DNA of 46,391 nucleotides from assembly GCA_902611145.1 (NCBI GenBank), contig CACLYO010000009.1, positions 1-46,391 of the forward strand. Reading direction: 5' to 3'. This stretch comes from an uncultured Pelagibacteraceae bacterium (lineage in GTDB: Bacteria; Pseudomonadota; Alphaproteobacteria; Pelagibacterales; Pelagibacteraceae). The translations under genes were made by a program, and so were the position numbers. Of the stretch, positions 27,524-34,358 are shown piece by piece (within the stretch, counting starts at the first letter, position 1; each line of letters begins with the position of its first letter). Under the pieces are notes generated by a model. That model made no database searches. It had not been told where the DNA came from and saw nothing but the letters and a program-made list of their open reading frames with translations.

Positions 27524-28102
27524 TTATTTATTTTTTTTTTTTGGTCTTTTTTTGAAATTCTTTTTTTCTGTTTCTTTTTTAAGAATAGTTGCTTTTTTAA
27601 GTATTGCCAATTTAATTTCATTCTGAATATTTGATTTTATCTTTTTAATTTTACAATTAGTTATATCTTTTCCTTCACAAATTTTTTCATGTATTACTAC
27701 TTGAATGCCATCAGCTCTAATTTCATTACTTAAAAATCTTACAGTAATTTTTAATTCACGCAAATCTTTGTCATTTGATGTTTCTTTATTTCCAGAAAAC
27801 CAGTCAGTAATTATAATACCTCCTGAATAACTAGCATTCGTAAAACTGACAAAATCTAAAACTTCAATAGAAGCTCTCCATAGTTCATTAGAAGAAGCAA
27901 AATCAAAAGTTCCACCGCTGCCTTTATTTCTCCCAATTCCAAATTGTATTCCTCTACCTTCTTCTAGATTTTTTTGAACTCTTTCTTCTGCATTGACAGG
28001 AATCTCATTAGCATCTGTCCATTTAAATAGATTTTTACAGCTTGCAGTTAGTAAAAAAGCAAGCACTAAAAGAATGTAGGTTATAAAATTATCGAATTTC
28101 AT
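27524..28102 (-). CDS. DUF3576-family putative lipoprotein
   Basis: The 192-residue protein has a hydrophobic signal (about residues 8-21) ending at Cys22 in LLTASC, an imperfect lipobox. It then has [26 protein letters not shown] and [21 protein letters not shown], a pattern I associate with the alphaproteobacterial DUF3576 family that sits directly upstream of leuS. A highly basic Lys tail ([22 protein letters not shown]) closes it. It is presumably exported and membrane-attached; its function is unknown. The gene begins the leftward DUF3576-leuS-lptE-holA unit. Confidence 0.8.
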   Translation of the reverse strand: MKFDNFITYILLVLAFLLTASCKNLFKWTDANEIPVNAEERVQKNLEEGRGIQFGIGRNKGSGGTFDFASSNELWRASIEVLDFVSFTNASYSGGIIITDWFSGNKETSNDKDLRELKITVRFLSNEIRADGIQVVIHEKICEGKDITNCKIKKIKSNIQNEIKLAILKKATILKKETEKKNFKKRPKKKNK

Positions 28103-28218
28103 TAGTGTTTGTATTTATTTAACTCTAAAACTCTAAAAAACACATTGAAAAGTTGAATAATACTAAAAAAACACAAAAATTTTAATAATTATAAAAAAAC
28201 AAGTAAAATAAGGGTTAA

Positions 28219-28242
28219 ATATGTTGTAAATATACAACATAT
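28219..28242. promoter_or_regulatory. Perfect inverted repeat upstream of the porin (candidate operator)
   Basis: The arms ATATGTTGTA (28219-28228) and TACAACATAT (28233-28242) are perfect 10-bp reverse complements separated by AATA. The repeat lies about 30 bases upstream of the proposed -35 of the porin gene, where an activator or dimeric regulator would bind. It is not followed by a T-run and lies in non-coding DNA. The regulator is unknown. Confidence 0.55.
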
Positions 28243-28273
28243 AAAAAAAAAAAACTTAATAATTGAGCAAAAA

Positions 28274-28303
28274 TTGAAAAAATACCCATTTTTTGTCTAT
28301 AAA
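28274..28303 (+). promoter_or_regulatory. Sigma70-type promoter of the porin gene
   Basis: TTGAAA (28274-28279) and TATAAA (28298-28303) are 18 bases apart, each one or two changes from consensus. A start near 28310 would give a leader of about 35 bases including the Shine-Dalgarno, unusually long and well formed for this genome. The location fits, but AT-richness lowers the specificity. Confidence 0.5.
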
Positions 28304-28330
28304 TCACTCATTCATATGAATAATTTAAAC

Positions 28331-28337
28331 AAAGGAG
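28331..28337 (+). promoter_or_regulatory. Strong Shine-Dalgarno deciding the porin start
   Basis: AAAGGAG ends eight bases before the ATG at 28346. The open frame continues upstream to 28274, but this ribosome-binding site and the signal peptide that begins MNTFKKIGL place the start at 28346. Few other genes in the window have any recognisable Shine-Dalgarno. Confidence 0.75.
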
Positions 28338-28345
28338 TATTTGTT

Positions 28346-29410
28346 ATGAATACATTTAAAAAAATAGGACTTACAGCTTTAGGAACAACTTTAGTTGCAA
28401 GTTCTGCAATTGGAGGCGAGTTATCAGTATCAGGTGATGCTGGCTATACTTGGTCTTCAGAGTCAGTTGGAGTAGTATCTACTGACGGTGTTGGATACAA
28501 TCACGACGTATCTTTTTCTGGTTCAGGTGAACTAGACAATGGTTGGTCTGTGTCTACTGGTATGACAATTGTAGAAGATAGTTCACTATCATCTTCAAAC
28601 GTTAAATTAACAATGGGATCTTTAGGTTCAATTCAAGTTGGAAATGGTACTGGTGGTACTGGTGCAAGTTTCGACTCTGTTACGCCTACTGCCTATGAAG
28701 AAAACCACGACGGTATGAAAACTACTACTGCAATCGATAGTATGGGTGCTGGTTTAGGAAATGGTGGTGTTGACTACTATTCTCCAGCATTGGATATTAT
28801 GGGTGCATCAGTTGATTTTATGCTTAACATCACTCCAGAGGCTTCTGGAACTGCAGTTGGAGAAGGTGGAGTTTCAACAGCACATGCTACATTGGCTTCA
28901 GGTCAAGCAGCAGGTATTAACATAGGTTACGGTGCAGCTAAAGTTGGTGCATATGTTGCTGAGATACAAGCAGACGCTGGTACAGCTGGTACATATGACT
29001 CAGATAGATTAGACGCTACATGGTATGCTAAATATACAGCAGGTCCAGTATCTATCGGATACCAATTTGCTTATCTTGATACAGGTCATACAGGTGCTGC
29101 TGCAGCAAATAGTTCATCTGCAAAAGTAATAGGTACAGCAAATGGTGCATTTGAATCTGAAACGATGTCAATTGCGTTTAACGTAAATGATAGTCTTTCA
29201 TTTTCTTGGTCTGAATTAACAGAAACATATGACGAACAGGATATGGGAACTGTTGCTGACGTTGATATGGATTCAACTTCAATTCAGTTTGCTTACACTA
29301 TGGGATCTATGTCAATTAAAGGATACCAAACTGACGTTGATAACCCAGGTTGGGATTCTGACGCAAAATCTGACGAAGTAACAGAAATAGCAGTTAATTT
29401 TGCATTCTAA
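28346..29410 (+). CDS. Outer-membrane porin
   Basis: From the ATG at 28346 the protein has 354 residues. It begins with a signal peptide MNTFKKIGLTALGTTLVASSAIG, cleaved near residue 22, followed by ELSVSGDAGYTW. The mature part is acidic, poor in Lys and Cys-free, and rich in Gly, Ser, Thr and aromatic residues in alternating beta-strand patterns. It ends in AVNFAF, a C-terminal aromatic BAM-recognition signature. This is a general diffusion porin of the SAR11/alphaproteobacterial kind. Codon use is visibly more GC-rich than the neighbours, it has a strong ribosome-binding site, and it is a single-gene unit with its own terminator, all consistent with very high expression. The solute specificity is unknown. 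Confidence 0.9.
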   Translation: MNTFKKIGLTALGTTLVASSAIGGELSVSGDAGYTWSSESVGVVSTDGVGYNHDVSFSGSGELDNGWSVSTGMTIVEDSSLSSSNVKLTMGSLGSIQVGNGTGGTGASFDSVTPTAYEENHDGMKTTTAIDSMGAGLGNGGVDYYSPALDIMGASVDFMLNITPEASGTAVGEGGVSTAHATLASGQAAGINIGYGAAKVGAYVAEIQADAGTAGTYDSDRLDATWYAKYTAGPVSIGYQFAYLDTGHTGAAAANSSSAKVIGTANGAFESETMSIAFNVNDSLSFSWSELTETYDEQDMGTVADVDMDSTSIQFAYTMGSMSIKGYQTDVDNPGWDSDAKSDEVTEIAVNFAF

Positions 29411-29431
29411 TTATTTCGTAAGAAATTAATT

Positions 29432-29995
29432 TTAAAAACGGCCTAAATTTTTATTTAGGCCGTTTTTTTTTATCCACGATATACTCGCAATTCCTTCAGA
29501 TTTGGTTAAATATATTTTTTGCAAATTATTTAAATTTATTCCACCCAAACAAACTATCTTTTTATTAGTTACATTGGATATCAAATTGAATTTAATTACA
29601 TCCAGATAATTTTTATTTTTATCAGTTTTAAATAAAGGACTTAAAAAAATATACTCACAGTTTTGTTTTTCTTTGGTTTTAATTTCGCTAATATTGTGAG
29701 CTGAACCTATGATTTTAAATTCTTTTGACAATTGTAAATTTGAGTATTTTAAATTTTTATTAAAAGAAGGTAAATATACGCCATCTAGACCTAATTTTTT
29801 AGCTAAATTAATATTATTTGATAAAAACAATTTAAATCCTTTTTTTTTGCAAAATTTTTTTATTTTTAATATTTCATCTAAATAAATAGATGATTTGTAA
29901 TTTCTATAAATTAGATTTATTTTTCTGTTAATGTTTGATAATTCTTTAATATTGAATCTGTCTATGAAATAATAAACTTTATAATAATTATGCAT
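29432..29995 (-). CDS. ThiE/TenI-like (thiamine phosphate synthase family) barrel protein
   Basis: The 187-residue protein has the landmarks of the ThiE/TenI barrel in order: LGLDGVYLPS (near 68-77), IIGSAHNISEI (95-105, matching the GxSxH-type loop), YIFLSPLFKT (115-124), KIVCLGGINLNNL (146-158, phosphate-binding GGI) and GIASISWI near the end. Canonical ThiE features (GRDGVHLGQ, the GPxxPTxTK loop) are degenerate, so it may be a TenI-like or altered paralogue rather than an active thiamine phosphate synthase. The last codons lie inside the terminator hairpin. Its start overlaps the yggS start head to head. Confidence 0.7.
   Translation of the reverse strand: MHNYYKVYYFIDRFNIKELSNINRKINLIYRNYKSSIYLDEILKIKKFCKKKGFKLFLSNNINLAKKLGLDGVYLPSFNKNLKYSNLQLSKEFKIIGSAHNISEIKTKEKQNCEYIFLSPLFKTDKNKNYLDVIKFNLISNVTNKKIVCLGGINLNNLQKIYLTKSEGIASISWIKKNGLNKNLGRF
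29434..29470. terminator. Bidirectional intrinsic terminator (porin / ThiE-like gene)
   Basis: Arms AAAAACGGCCTAAA (29434-29447) and TTTAGGCCGTTTTT (29454-29467) form a perfect 14-bp stem with a six-base loop, GC-rich in the middle and flanked by A- and T-runs on both sides. It follows the porin stop by 23 bases. On the minus strand the stem also encodes the last residues of the ThiE-like gene. It is the only strong intrinsic terminator I found in the window. Confidence 0.92.
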
Positions 29996-30634
29996 AATGT
30001 TTTAACCAATTTAATTTCTATTCAAAAAGAAATACAGCAAATTAATTCTTATACAAAGATAATTGCTGTATCTAAAACCTTCCCACTAGAAAAAATAAAG
30101 CCAATTATCGACAACAATCACAAGCACTTTGGTGAAAATAAGGTTCAAGAAGCATTAGCAAAATGGTCAAAAGTTAAGGAAGAAAACAAAAATATAAATC
30201 TTCATTTAATTGGAAAATTGCAAACAAATAAAGTTAAACATTGTTTGCCATTATTCGACTATATTCATTCACTGGATAGTATTAAATTAGCAGATAAAAT
30301 TGCTAATGAGCAGGTAAAAAAAAACTTTAAACCTAAAATATTTTTACAAATAAACATTGGGGATGAACAACAAAAAAGTGGTATTTATTTTAAGGATGCT
30401 GAAGATTTATATACTAAAATAAAAAATGATTTTGATCTAAATATTGTTGGATTGATGTGTATTCCACCAAATATTTCTAAGACAAAACCATTTTTTGAAA
30501 AAATGAATCAAATTTCTAAAAAATTAAATTTAAATGAATTAAGTATGGGAATGTCAAACGATTACTTAGATGCTGCACAAAATTCAGCAACTTTTGTAAG
30601 AATAGGTTCTAAAATTTTTGGAGAAAGAAATTAA
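29990..30634 (+). CDS. YggS-family PLP-binding homeostasis protein
   Basis: The 214-residue alanine-racemase-like barrel has the PLP lysine at Lys29 (IIAVSKTFPLEKI). It also has HFGENKVQEALAKW, HLIGKLQTNKVKH, IHSLDSIKLADKI, GLMCIPP, ELSMGMSNDYLDA and VRIGSKIFGER, a complete set for the YggS/PROSC family. These proteins bind pyridoxal phosphate and help keep B6 and amino/keto acid pools in balance. The ATG overlaps that of the ThiE-like gene in a palindrome. The 3' end overlaps the L,D-transpeptidase convergently by four bases. Confidence 0.93.
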   Translation: MHNVLTNLISIQKEIQQINSYTKIIAVSKTFPLEKIKPIIDNNHKHFGENKVQEALAKWSKVKEENKNINLHLIGKLQTNKVKHCLPLFDYIHSLDSIKLADKIANEQVKKNFKPKIFLQINIGDEQQKSGIYFKDAEDLYTKIKNDFDLNIVGLMCIPPNISKTKPFFEKMNQISKKLNLNELSMGMSNDYLDAAQNSATFVRIGSKIFGERN

Positions 30635-31122
30635 TTAATTTTAATTTTTGTTTTTGTATTAATAATTTTTAATAAAATTAACAAATCTTTTTTTTTTAAA
30701 GCAATACATCCTGCTGTTGGTTTATAATTTTTTGTTAGATGAATAAAAATTGCACTACCTTTATAAGGAATAGGTTTTTTTAAATTATAGTCAATAACTA
30801 CAATTAGATCATACTTATGATCTTTACGATACATTTTTTCATGTTTTGTTTCTTTATCTATCTTAATTAGAGAATTATATTTTTTACTTTTAGGATCGTC
30901 ACACCATCCCATATTTTTTTTTATTTTTTTAATTGTTATTTTAGTTTTTGGTTTTTTAAGTCTGTCTGACCGGTAATAAAGTTTATCAATTGAAAACACT
31001 CCCTTTGGAGTATAAAAATCGCCTTCTTTTTTTTTTGAACTAATACCTTTTTTTCCAATAGTACATTGAAATATAAAGTCATCAAAACACAATGTATCTT
31101 TATTTTTTAACTGTATTAGCAT
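30631..31122 (-). CDS. YkuD-domain L,D-transpeptidase-like protein
   Basis: The 163-residue protein has the YkuD catalytic arrangement: His128 in SAIFIHLTK and Cys139 in PTAGCIALKKKDLL, with Thr-Ala-Gly-Cys in place of the more usual S-x-G-C. The preceding TPKGVFSIDKLYYR matches the TP-x-G-xF-x-I segment of COG3786-type YkuD proteins. Such enzymes make 3-3 peptidoglycan cross-links or attach proteins to the wall. No signal peptide is visible at MLIQLKNKDT, as in other COG3786-type members, so its route to the periplasm is unclear. It diverges from the regulator gene across only 11 bases. Confidence 0.83.
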   Translation of the reverse strand: MLIQLKNKDTLCFDDFIFQCTIGKKGISSKKKEGDFYTPKGVFSIDKLYYRSDRLKKPKTKITIKKIKKNMGWCDDPKSKKYNSLIKIDKETKHEKMYRKDHKYDLIVVIDYNLKKPIPYKGSAIFIHLTKNYKPTAGCIALKKKDLLILLKIINTKTKIKIN

Positions 31123-31133
31123 AAATTCTATTT

Positions 31134-31715
31134 ATGAGTAAATCAGTAGTTAATATAATAGATTTTCCAGTTTTGTATAATATTCTTTCTGAATTGAAAG
31201 ATTTTTTACATTTTGAAATAATGAATTATGAAAATGAAAATGCATTTTTAGAAGAAATTCAAAAAGAAAGCTCAATTAAAAATTATACAATTATTACTAA
31301 AAATCTTTTAAATAGCAATAATATAAACCAAAAAAGTATTATTCATTTAGATAATACACCAATAAATTTTACTTTATTGATTGATAAAATAAATACAAAT
31401 TTGCTGAAGCAAAGATTTAGTTTTCAGTCAAATATTAATATTAAAGATTATAGTTTAAACTTAAATTCTAGAATTATTTCAAATAAAAAAAATGAGTTAA
31501 AACTTACTGAAAGAGAAATTGAAATTATTTTATTTCTTAAAGATAAAAAAAAACCTCAAAATATAAATATATTACAAAAAGAAGTTTGGAGTTATGTAGG
31601 AGGCCTAGAAACACATACTGTTGAAACTCATATTTATAGATTGAGAAAAAAAATAAGTGATAAATTTAATGATAATAATTTTATAGTAAGTTTAAAAGAA
31701 GGTTATTTAATTTAG
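31134..31715 (+). CDS. Orphan winged-helix (OmpR-type) regulator with degenerate receiver-like N-terminus
   Basis: Of 193 residues, roughly 100-193 form a Trans_reg_C winged helix: ELKLTEREIEIILFLKDKK, then INILQKEVWSYVGGLETHTVETHIYRLRKKISDKF and IVSLKEGYLI, a near-canonical OmpR/PhoB DNA-binding end. Residues 1-95 have the size of a receiver domain but no recognisable phospho-accepting Asp pocket (no DD near the start, no D-x-x-L-P motif, no K in the usual context). It may therefore act without phosphorylation. No histidine kinase is adjacent. It diverges from the L,D-transpeptidase gene, a plausible target, and is followed immediately by the ArfA-like gene. Confidence 0.8.
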   Translation: MSKSVVNIIDFPVLYNILSELKDFLHFEIMNYENENAFLEEIQKESSIKNYTIITKNLLNSNNINQKSIIHLDNTPINFTLLIDKINTNLLKQRFSFQSNINIKDYSLNLNSRIISNKKNELKLTEREIEIILFLKDKKKPQNINILQKEVWSYVGGLETHTVETHIYRLRKKISDKFNDNNFIVSLKEGYLI

Positions 31716-31823
31716 ATGAAAAAGAGAAATTTTATAGCAAAAGATTTAATGTCCAAGAAATATAAACCGCGAATTATAAAACCTAAAAAAGGCAAGGGTA
31801 GTTTTAAAAGAAAGAAAAAATAA
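31716..31823 (+). CDS. arfA: ArfA-like alternative ribosome-rescue factor (35 residues)
   Basis: An ATG directly abutting the TAG of the regulator gene opens a 35-codon frame ending at TAA (31821-31823). The product begins MKKRNFIAKDLMSKKYKPR and contains PKKGKGSFKRKKK. The KKGKGS-[YF]-x-RK motif is the ribosome-binding core of ArfA, which recruits release factor 2 to ribosomes stalled on mRNAs lacking a stop codon; here it lies at the extreme C-terminus. The protein is strongly basic, as expected for an rRNA-binding peptide. It is far shorter than E. coli ArfA, which carries an additional hydrophobic C-terminal part that is removed. A small unrelated basic protein is the alternative. Confidence 0.7.
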   Translation: MKKRNFIAKDLMSKKYKPRIIKPKKGKGSFKRKKK

Positions 31824-31828
31824 TATTT

Positions 31829-32758
31829 CTAAAGTCTAGCTCCAATTTGTTGAATAACTTTAGAAGACATTTCAGTACCTTTATCTAAACTTTCCTTAAG
31901 TGACATATTATTTAGGTATCCATGTAAAAAGCCTGCTGCAAAAAGATCTCCAGCTCCAGTTAAATCAAGAATTTTAAGACCTTCTTTTATTCCACATTCA
32001 ACAACCTCATCTCCATTGATAGCAACTGCACCTTTTTCGCCTCTAGTTAAAACAATAATTTTACCAAGAGATTTAGAAAAATTTATTACTTCATCAAAAG
32101 ATTTTGCATCTATTAATGACATTATTTCTTGCTCATTGGCAAATGTGATATCTAATTTATTTTTAACTAACTCTAAAAAATGACGCTTGTGTCGATCAAC
32201 ACAAAATTTATCAGACAATGACATTGCAACTTTGTTTGCACTCTGAATTGCTTTCTCAAAAGCTTTTTTGGGTTCTCCTTCATCCCAAAGATAACCTTCT
32301 AAAAGTATTGTTTCACTTTGTTTAATAGCATCTTTGTTAACGTCATCTTCATTTATTTTACCTGCAGTTCCTAAAAAAGTACACATTGTTCTCTCAGAGT
32401 CAGGTGTAACTAAAATTAAACAAGTACCAGTAGGCAGTTCTTCTTTTTTTTTTGAGTAAAAATATTTTACATTTTCTTGCTTGAGACCATCTTCATATTT
32501 ACTACCTAATTCATCATCATTCACTTTGCCAATAAATCCTACTTCATTACCCAGTTGAGAAAGCCCAACAATTGAATTAGCAACAGAACCACCAGAAACA
32601 GTTTTTTCTATTTTAAGATTTGATAATAATTCTTTGAATTCTTTATCATCAAAAATTAATTTCATAGTGCTTTTGGTTAAATTATTTTTAGTAATAAAAT
32701 TATCCTCTACTTTGCAAATTACGTCTACAATTGCGTTTCCTATCCCTAATATTTTCAT
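31829..32758 (-). CDS. PfkB-family sugar/nucleoside kinase (adenosine-kinase-like)
   Basis: The 309-residue ribokinase-fold enzyme opens KILGIGNAIVDVICKV. It has TVSGGSVANSIVGLSQLG near residues 53-70 (substrate/GG motif) and the catalytic DLTGAGDLFAAGF near 265-277, with Asp271 as the base. The N-terminal NAIVDV and the overall pattern are most like the alphaproteobacterial adenosine kinase group, but ribokinase or another PfkB activity cannot be excluded. It is three bases downstream of nth in the leftward dnaK-dnaJ-dapB-nth unit. Confidence 0.87.
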   Translation of the reverse strand: MKILGIGNAIVDVICKVEDNFITKNNLTKSTMKLIFDDKEFKELLSNLKIEKTVSGGSVANSIVGLSQLGNEVGFIGKVNDDELGSKYEDGLKQENVKYFYSKKKEELPTGTCLILVTPDSERTMCTFLGTAGKINEDDVNKDAIKQSETILLEGYLWDEGEPKKAFEKAIQSANKVAMSLSDKFCVDRHKRHFLELVKNKLDITFANEQEIMSLIDAKSFDEVINFSKSLGKIIVLTRGEKGAVAINGDEVVECGIKEGLKILDLTGAGDLFAAGFLHGYLNNMSLKESLDKGTEMSSKVIQQIGARL

Positions 32759-32761
32759 TAT

Positions 32762-33415
32762 TTATGCTTTCTTTGTTTTGATTGATTTTTTTCTATTAGG
32801 ATAGCAAGTGGTACAAATTTTACAAGTTAAACCATAGCATTCTCTTGCTTTACAATATTCTCTTCCATAATAAATTATTTGAAGATGTAGTTTATTCCAG
32901 TTTTTTTTAGGAAATAATCTTTTTAAATCTTTTTCAGTTTGGACAACATTTTTACCACTAGTTAAACCCCATCTTTGGGCTAATCGATGAATATGAGTGT
33001 CAACAGGAAATGCTGGGTGTCCAAAACCCTGTGACATTACTACGCTAGCTGTTTTGTGCCCAACGCCAGGAAGTTGTTCAAGTTCTTCAAAAGTTTCAGG
33101 AACTTTTCCGTCATATTTTTTAATTAGTTGTTTTGAGAGAAGGTAAACACTTTTAGCCTTAACTCTAAAAATACCTATACTCTTAATTAACATTTCAATT
33201 TTTTTTCTTCCTAATTTTACGAAGTGTTTTGGTTTATTGTATTTTGGATAAATATTTTTTGTGACATTATTTACATTAACATCTGTAGTTTGTGCAGATA
33301 AAAGAACAGAAATTAATAAAGTAAATTTATTTCTATGTTTTAGAGGAATTGATGTTTTTGGATAAATCTTATTTAATATTTTTAATATTATTTTAGATCT
33401 TTGAACTTCATTCAT
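32762..33415 (-). CDS. nth: Endonuclease III (Nth)
   Basis: The 217-residue HhH-GPD glycosylase/AP lyase has LPGVGHKTASVV with catalytic Lys121 and PVDTHIHRLAQRWGL with catalytic Asp139. It removes oxidised pyrimidines in base-excision repair. The C-terminal iron-sulfur region has cysteines at 188, 193, 198, 201 and 204. This is five cysteines, not the C-X6-C-X2-C-X5-C spacing of E. coli, so the cluster ligands are uncertain. It overlaps the dapB stop by four bases. Confidence 0.94.
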   Translation of the reverse strand: MNEVQRSKIILKILNKIYPKTSIPLKHRNKFTLLISVLLSAQTTDVNVNNVTKNIYPKYNKPKHFVKLGRKKIEMLIKSIGIFRVKAKSVYLLSKQLIKKYDGKVPETFEELEQLPGVGHKTASVVMSQGFGHPAFPVDTHIHRLAQRWGLTSGKNVVQTEKDLKRLFPKKNWNKLHLQIIYYGREYCKARECYGLTCKICTTCYPNRKKSIKTKKA

Positions 33416-34188
33416 TTAAAATTCAAAACATCTCTCATTGAATAAAGACCAGGCTTTTTATTCATTAGCCATTTACCAGCTGTAAATGCTCCTTCTGAAT
33501 AAAGAGCTCTATCAAAGGCTTCATGATTTAATGTAATTATTTCTTTACCACTAGAAAATGTTACTTCATGTTCACCAACAACTTCACCTTTTCTCAATGA
33601 ATTGAAATTAATTTTTTTCCCATAAGGAAAAGATTTTTTATTTAAATATTTTTTTCCTATTAACTTATAAAAATCTTTATTTTTTCCAACAGCTATACCT
33701 TTTCCAAGCATTAAAGCCGTTCCTGAAGGATGATCTTTTTTATGTTTATGATGTATTTCGAAAACTTTACTTAAGAAGTTATTTCCAAGAGATTTTGATG
33801 TGATTTCTGTTAAATACATCAATAAGTTTATTCCTAAACTCATATTTCCAGCTCTAAGTATAGGTATTTTTTTTGCATATTTTTTAATTAAGTTTTCTTC
33901 TTTTTTAGAAAATCCTGTTGTTCCAATAACTACTCTTTTCTTTATTTTTGCTGCAATTTTAAGTACTTCAAAAGTACATTTTGGAACTGTAAAATCTATT
34001 ATTAAATTTGCTTTTTTAAAGGCCTCTTCAGTATTTAAACTGGGTTTAATTCCGTGGATTTTTTTATTAATTATTCTATTTTCTGTAAGAGTTACTACTT
34101 TAAAATTTTTATCAGATTTAGCAGATTTAATAATCTGCTGACCCATTCTGCCCATACATCCAGTAATAGCTAAATTAATTTTTTTCAT
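33412..34188 (-). CDS. dapB: 4-hydroxy-tetrahydrodipicolinate reductase
   Basis: I start the gene at the ATG at 34188, giving 258 residues and MKKINLAITGCMGRMGQQI with the NAD(P)-binding glycines 10, 13 and 16. The frame runs on upstream to 34239, but those codons lie in the small membrane gene. IGTTGFSKKE, LRAGNMSLGINLL and EIHHKHKKDHPSGTAL, with His146/147 and Lys150 at the catalytic site, are typical. It makes tetrahydrodipicolinate for lysine and meso-diaminopimelate. The start overlaps the preceding gene as ATGA, implying translational coupling. Confidence 0.96.
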   Translation of the reverse strand: MKKINLAITGCMGRMGQQIIKSAKSDKNFKVVTLTENRIINKKIHGIKPSLNTEEAFKKANLIIDFTVPKCTFEVLKIAAKIKKRVVIGTTGFSKKEENLIKKYAKKIPILRAGNMSLGINLLMYLTEITSKSLGNNFLSKVFEIHHKHKKDHPSGTALMLGKGIAVGKNKDFYKLIGKKYLNKKSFPYGKKINFNSLRKGEVVGEHEVTFSSGKEIITLNHEAFDRALYSEGAFTAGKWLMNKKPGLYSMRDVLNFK

Positions 34189-34355
34189 TTTAAGATAAGA
34201 TACGAAACTATCATAACAGCCAAAACAATTATAGCCCAAATAGATAAATTTTTTAAAAACTGCTTTAATTTTGAATTACTTCTAAGAAATGCTGGAAGAA
34301 CTAATATTAAAACAGCTATTAATGATATTGCGGGAATAATTTCTTCTAATCCCAT
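34185..34355 (-). CDS. Small two-helix membrane protein between dnaJ and dapB
   Basis: A 56-codon frame starts at ATG (34355-34353), three bases after the dnaJ stop, and ends with TGA overlapping the dapB ATG (ATGA). The product starts MGLEEIIPAISLIAVLILVL, has a short positively charged loop (RSNSKLKQFLKN) and a second hydrophobic helix (IWAIIVLAVMIVSYLIL). The architecture is a helical hairpin with both ends probably on the same side. I do not recognise a family. Exact packing between two conserved genes and a clean frame argue that it is real. Confidence 0.72.
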   Translation of the reverse strand: MGLEEIIPAISLIAVLILVLPAFLRSNSKLKQFLKNLSIWAIIVLAVMIVSYLILK

Positions 34356-34358
34356 TTT

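Noticed and set aside
28274-28345. Upstream extension of the porin frame
   Set aside because: The strong Shine-Dalgarno at 28331-28337 and the signal peptide starting at 28346 mark the real start, and the extension covers the promoter.
34189-34239. Upstream extension of dapB (MGYNCFGCYDSF...)
   Set aside because: It overlaps the small membrane gene in another frame, and the dapB Rossmann motif follows directly from the ATG at 34188.
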